From Nageia nagi (taxonomy: Eukaryota; Pinophyta): a stretch of DNA of 64,000 bases. The stretch spans positions 18,228,001 through 18,292,000 of the forward strand of contig JBITNC010000001.1 of NCBI GenBank assembly GCA_050084985.1. The letters run 5' to 3'. How positions within the stretch are numbered: position 1 is the stretch's first letter; each line of letters starts with the position of its first letter. The notes under the pieces are model-generated. The model was not told where the DNA came from and made no database searches. It worked only from the letters and a program-made list of their open reading frames with translations. Positions 61,397 to 64,000 of this stretch are shown piece by piece. The position numbers and the translations under genes were made by a program.

Positions 61397-61690
61397 TCAT
61401 ACCAGGATGCGAAGCCCAGGAGATAACACTTGAACTAATATTGAACACATATGCAGAGGTTGATTTCCTATCATCTCTATCTCTCCAATAGTTAGAATTG
61501 AGAATCCTAAAAGAATAGATGAGAGAAACTTAGAATACTTGAGAGCAAGATCCTTTGACCTTGCAACATACCTCAATATTTTCTTACCAACATTAAGGTG
61601 CTCAACATATGGTTTCTGCATGAATCATACCATTAGATTCATGCAAAGGCAATATCTAGATTGAAAAATATTCAAATAAAGAAGACTACC
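61397..61690 (-). pseudogene. copia H RNase H, carboxyl-truncated
   Basis: It reads M-Q-K-P-Y-V-E-H-L-N, I-L-R-Y-V-A-R and L-A-L-K-Y-S-K-F. A frameshifted Gly/Asp/Arg block follows, then S-P-G-L-R (from S-W-A-S). A deletion then joins it to the 3' untranslated module, removing the D-N-Q and F-T-K-P blocks present in B. Confidence 0.8.
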
Positions 61691-61799
61691 AATTAATTGC
61701 CTATAAGCTATCGCATCTACGAATTGAGAGTTGGAGCGAAGGGAGATGATGATTCTAGGAGTTATTGGGATTGCAGCATATCTACACTCTTCCATTCCA

Positions 61800-62640
61800 A
61801 ACTTCTACAAGATGTCTAATATATACTTGGATTGACTAAGATAAGTGCAATCCTTATATTGGTATAGTTGCATTCTAAGGTAGTAGTTCAAGAGATCAAG
61901 ATCAATCATTTCAAATGTTGCCTTAAGTTTGGATATGTGCTCTTGAATGATTTCTTCATTGTTCCCAGTTATTAGAAGATCATCCACATAAAAGAGAATC
62001 AAGACCATATCTTTTCATTGATTGAGCATGTATAGATCAGAGTTAGAAAATCATATGAAGAATTCAATGTCTAAAAAGTATCCTAAAATATTCTTGTACC
62101 AGGCTCTAGGTTCTTTCTTAAGTCCATACAATGACTTTTTTAGCTTGCACACAGAAGACTCTTTACCTTCCATAATAAACCCTTTTGGTTGATTCATGTA
62201 GATTTCCACATCTAAGTCACCATTAAGAAATGCACTCTTGACATCAAGTTGAAAAACCTTCCATCCTTGAGCTGCTGAAAGGGAAAGGATTATCTTGAAA
62301 GTAGGTATTTTTGCTATGAGATCAAAGGTTTCCACATAATCAACACCATATTTCTAAACAAAATCTTTAGCTATTAACCTTACCTTGTATTTCTCAATAT
62401 CCTCAATTGAATTGAATTTGGCCTCGTAGATCCACTTATTTCCAATCACATTCTTCTTATTAAGACAAGGAACCAAGTCCCAAGTTTCATTTGTCATAAG
62501 CACCTCATACTCCACTTTCATAGCTTCTATCCAGCACTTGTGCTTTGAAGCTTATTTGAATAATGAGGGCTCATTCATGTTATCAATTTTGGAAAATAAG
62601 GATTTTTTCAAGGTTGTATTCCATGTTACCCTTTGTGTTG
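61800..62640 (-). pseudogene. copia H reverse transcriptase
   Basis: Open pieces at 62335-62051 (W-K-V-F-Q-L-D-V-K-S-A-F-L-N-G-D, then C-K-L-K-K-S-L-Y-G-L-K-K) and 62008-61805 (F-Y-V-D-D-L-L-I-T-G-N, L-N-Y-Y-L-R-M). Both catalytic blocks are intact, with a short frame break between them at 62050-62010. Confidence 0.88.
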
Positions 62641-62683
62641 GAGAATTTTATTTCTGAGGTGACTTGTCTACATCAATATCCAA

Positions 62684-63990
62684 CTAGTTAGGTGCAACTA
62701 ATGAGTCATCTGTATCATTAATATCCTCATTAGAGACAAATTCTTCAAAAATTTCATTAAATTTTACATCCCTTGAAATGAAAACTACTTTGTAGGATGG
62801 AGAGAAGAACTTGTAGCCTCTATGTTGATTGTCAAAACCCATAAAGATGCACTTTTTAGATTTTTTACCCAACTTTTTCCTTTTCTTAGAAATAATGTAG
62901 GAGAAAGCTTCACAACCAAACATTGTAAGGTGTGAAATGTTAGGTTTTATTATTGACCATACCTTAAAAGGAGTTTTATCCTAAACAATTTTTGTGGGAG
63001 ACATATTCAAGGTGTAAATAGTAGTGCTCATAGCTTCACCCCATAAGAAACTAGAAAGATTACCCAACATGCATCTATCCATCTCCATAATTGTCTTATT
63101 TTTCTTTTTAGCAACATCATTTTACTAAGGAGTGTAAAGAATCATAAATTGCCTCTTGATTCCATACTTAGCATAAAAGACATTAAACTCATTATTGATA
63201 TATTCTCCTCCATTATCTCATCTTAGCATCTTGATTTTAAGGTTAGTTTGATTTTCAACTAAGGCCTTGAAATTCTTAAAACATTCAAAGGTTTGATCCT
63301 TATTCTCAAGTAGATAGCCAAAAGTTATCTATGAAGTTCAAGACATAAGATGCTCTCCAAAGCAACTTTGTTTGAAATAGACCCATCAAATCTGAGTGCA
63401 CAAGTTGAAGAGGTTGAGATGCCCTTGTTGCCTTATCTTTTTCAAAGCTTGGTCTATTCATATTACCTAGGATGCACTTCTCACACAAACCAATTGAAGG
63501 TGAAATTGAAGGCAAACCTTCCATAAGTTCTTGGTCTTTCATGATTTGAATACTCTTATGGTTAAGGTGCCCTAGACATTGGTGCCAAAGATTACCTCTA
63601 GAATACACATTCATAGCAAGACATATCTTTGTTGGAACTTGATCCATAATGTAAAGATATCTTTTATTGATCCTTTAACCAATATTACAAGTTGCTTTTT
63701 AATGCACAAGGAGTGTGAGTTGAATTCAAAAGGGTACCCTTTTCTTGCAACTTGATTCATGAAGAGAAGGTTCATCCTGAGCTTAGAAATATAAAGCACA
63801 TTTTCAAGAACCTTCTTGTGAATCAACACACTCCCAATTCCTTGGAATTCAAGGATGGAATTATCACCTATCATAATTGCATCTTTCTTATACTTGTGAA
63901 AATTTTTAAACTTATCCTTTTCAAAGCATAGGTGATTAGTGCAACTAGAGTCAATAATCTAATCAGTAGAAAAAGAGTGAGTCATGGAGT
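62684..63990 (-). pseudogene. copia H protease end, GAG-pre-integrase and integrase
   Basis: From the right edge it reads I-I-D-S-S-C-T-N-H near 63950 (protease D-S-G changed to D-S-S). The G-D-N-S-I-L-E-F-Q-G-I-G segment (63874-63611) and an intact HHCC-like zinc segment (L-W-H-Q-C-L-G-H-L-N-H-K-S ... C-E-K-C-I-L-G, about 63590-63450) follow. The integrase core is fragmentary, with N-D-V-A-K-K-K-N near 63100 (catalytic Glu replaced by Lys). It ends in F-G-C-E-A-F-S-Y-I and H-R-G-Y-K-F-F-S-P-S. Confidence 0.85.
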
Positions 63991-64000
63991 AGAGCCCAAC

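Larger units (their letters stand above)
61227..64000 (-). mobile_element. Ty1/copia element H, partial
   Basis: A minus-strand member of the same family as A and B runs off the right edge. Its 3' end is lost: 61250-61390 matches B's 3' region, but about 200 bp, the polypurine tract and the LTR are missing where A's 5' LTR begins. Gag and the 5' end lie outside the window. Confidence 0.8.

Overview
This is AT-rich plant nuclear DNA, almost entirely transposable-element remains plus two pentatricopeptide-repeat (PPR) pseudogene fragments. I found no intact host gene, rRNA gene, convincing functional tRNA gene or CRISPR array. The mix of old, stop-riddled, deeply nested Ty1/copia, Ty3 chromovirus, Ty3 Tat-type and L1-type LINE sequence with DYW-class PPR debris fits a large land-plant genome. 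A gymnosperm is my best guess, but that is inference from the character of the sequence and not from any diagnostic marker.

Layout, left to right. 1-470: an inverted-repeat (MITE-like) unit enclosing a tRNA-like sequence, and an AAT microsatellite. 470-1608 (-): a decayed Tat-lineage Ty3 pol (RT, RNase H and a second archaeal-type RNase H). 1940-3060 (+): a PPR-DYW pseudogene. 3718-16656 (+): a Ty3 chromovirus bounded by TGTAACATC...TTTTACA LTRs and a 5-bp target duplication (CATTC). Its 5' LTR is split by a 7-kb L1-type LINE (3851-10860, -) with its own target duplication, and its RT is split by a foreign solo LTR (12163-12886, target duplication AGAAG). The LINE carries an extra unrecognised coding remnant downstream of ORF2.

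16700-19900: a long inverted repeat of about 0.65-0.7 kb arms. 20325-20563: a second PPR fragment, cut off by a CACTA-like terminus. 23643-31286 (+): an LTR element without recognisable pol. It has orphan reading-frame remnants and two minisatellites near its 3' end. 31900-35340 (-): a second LINE with recognisable endonuclease and RT and a 156-bp internal tandem duplication.

35384-61226 is the most unusual part. Two composites of one Ty1/copia family face each other. On the + strand, C (35384-40662) is joined to D (40663-41947), and both have lost most of their coding sequence. On the - strand, A (52991-61226) is joined to B (44493-52990), and both retain gag, integrase, RT and RNase H. In both composites the same 3'-truncated LTR (461-462 bp) abuts the same 497-bp LTR without a gap, so the junction predates the separation of the copies. 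The 2.5 kb between them holds another copia pol remnant and a LINE ORF1 remnant. A third family member, H, runs from 61227 off the right edge.

The genes do not work together as a pathway. The window records successive insertion, nesting, internal deletion and LTR-LTR recombination. The least explained parts are the shared LTR:LTR junction, the LINE-associated orphan frame, the noncanonical contents of element E, and an antisense open frame kept in three related copies.
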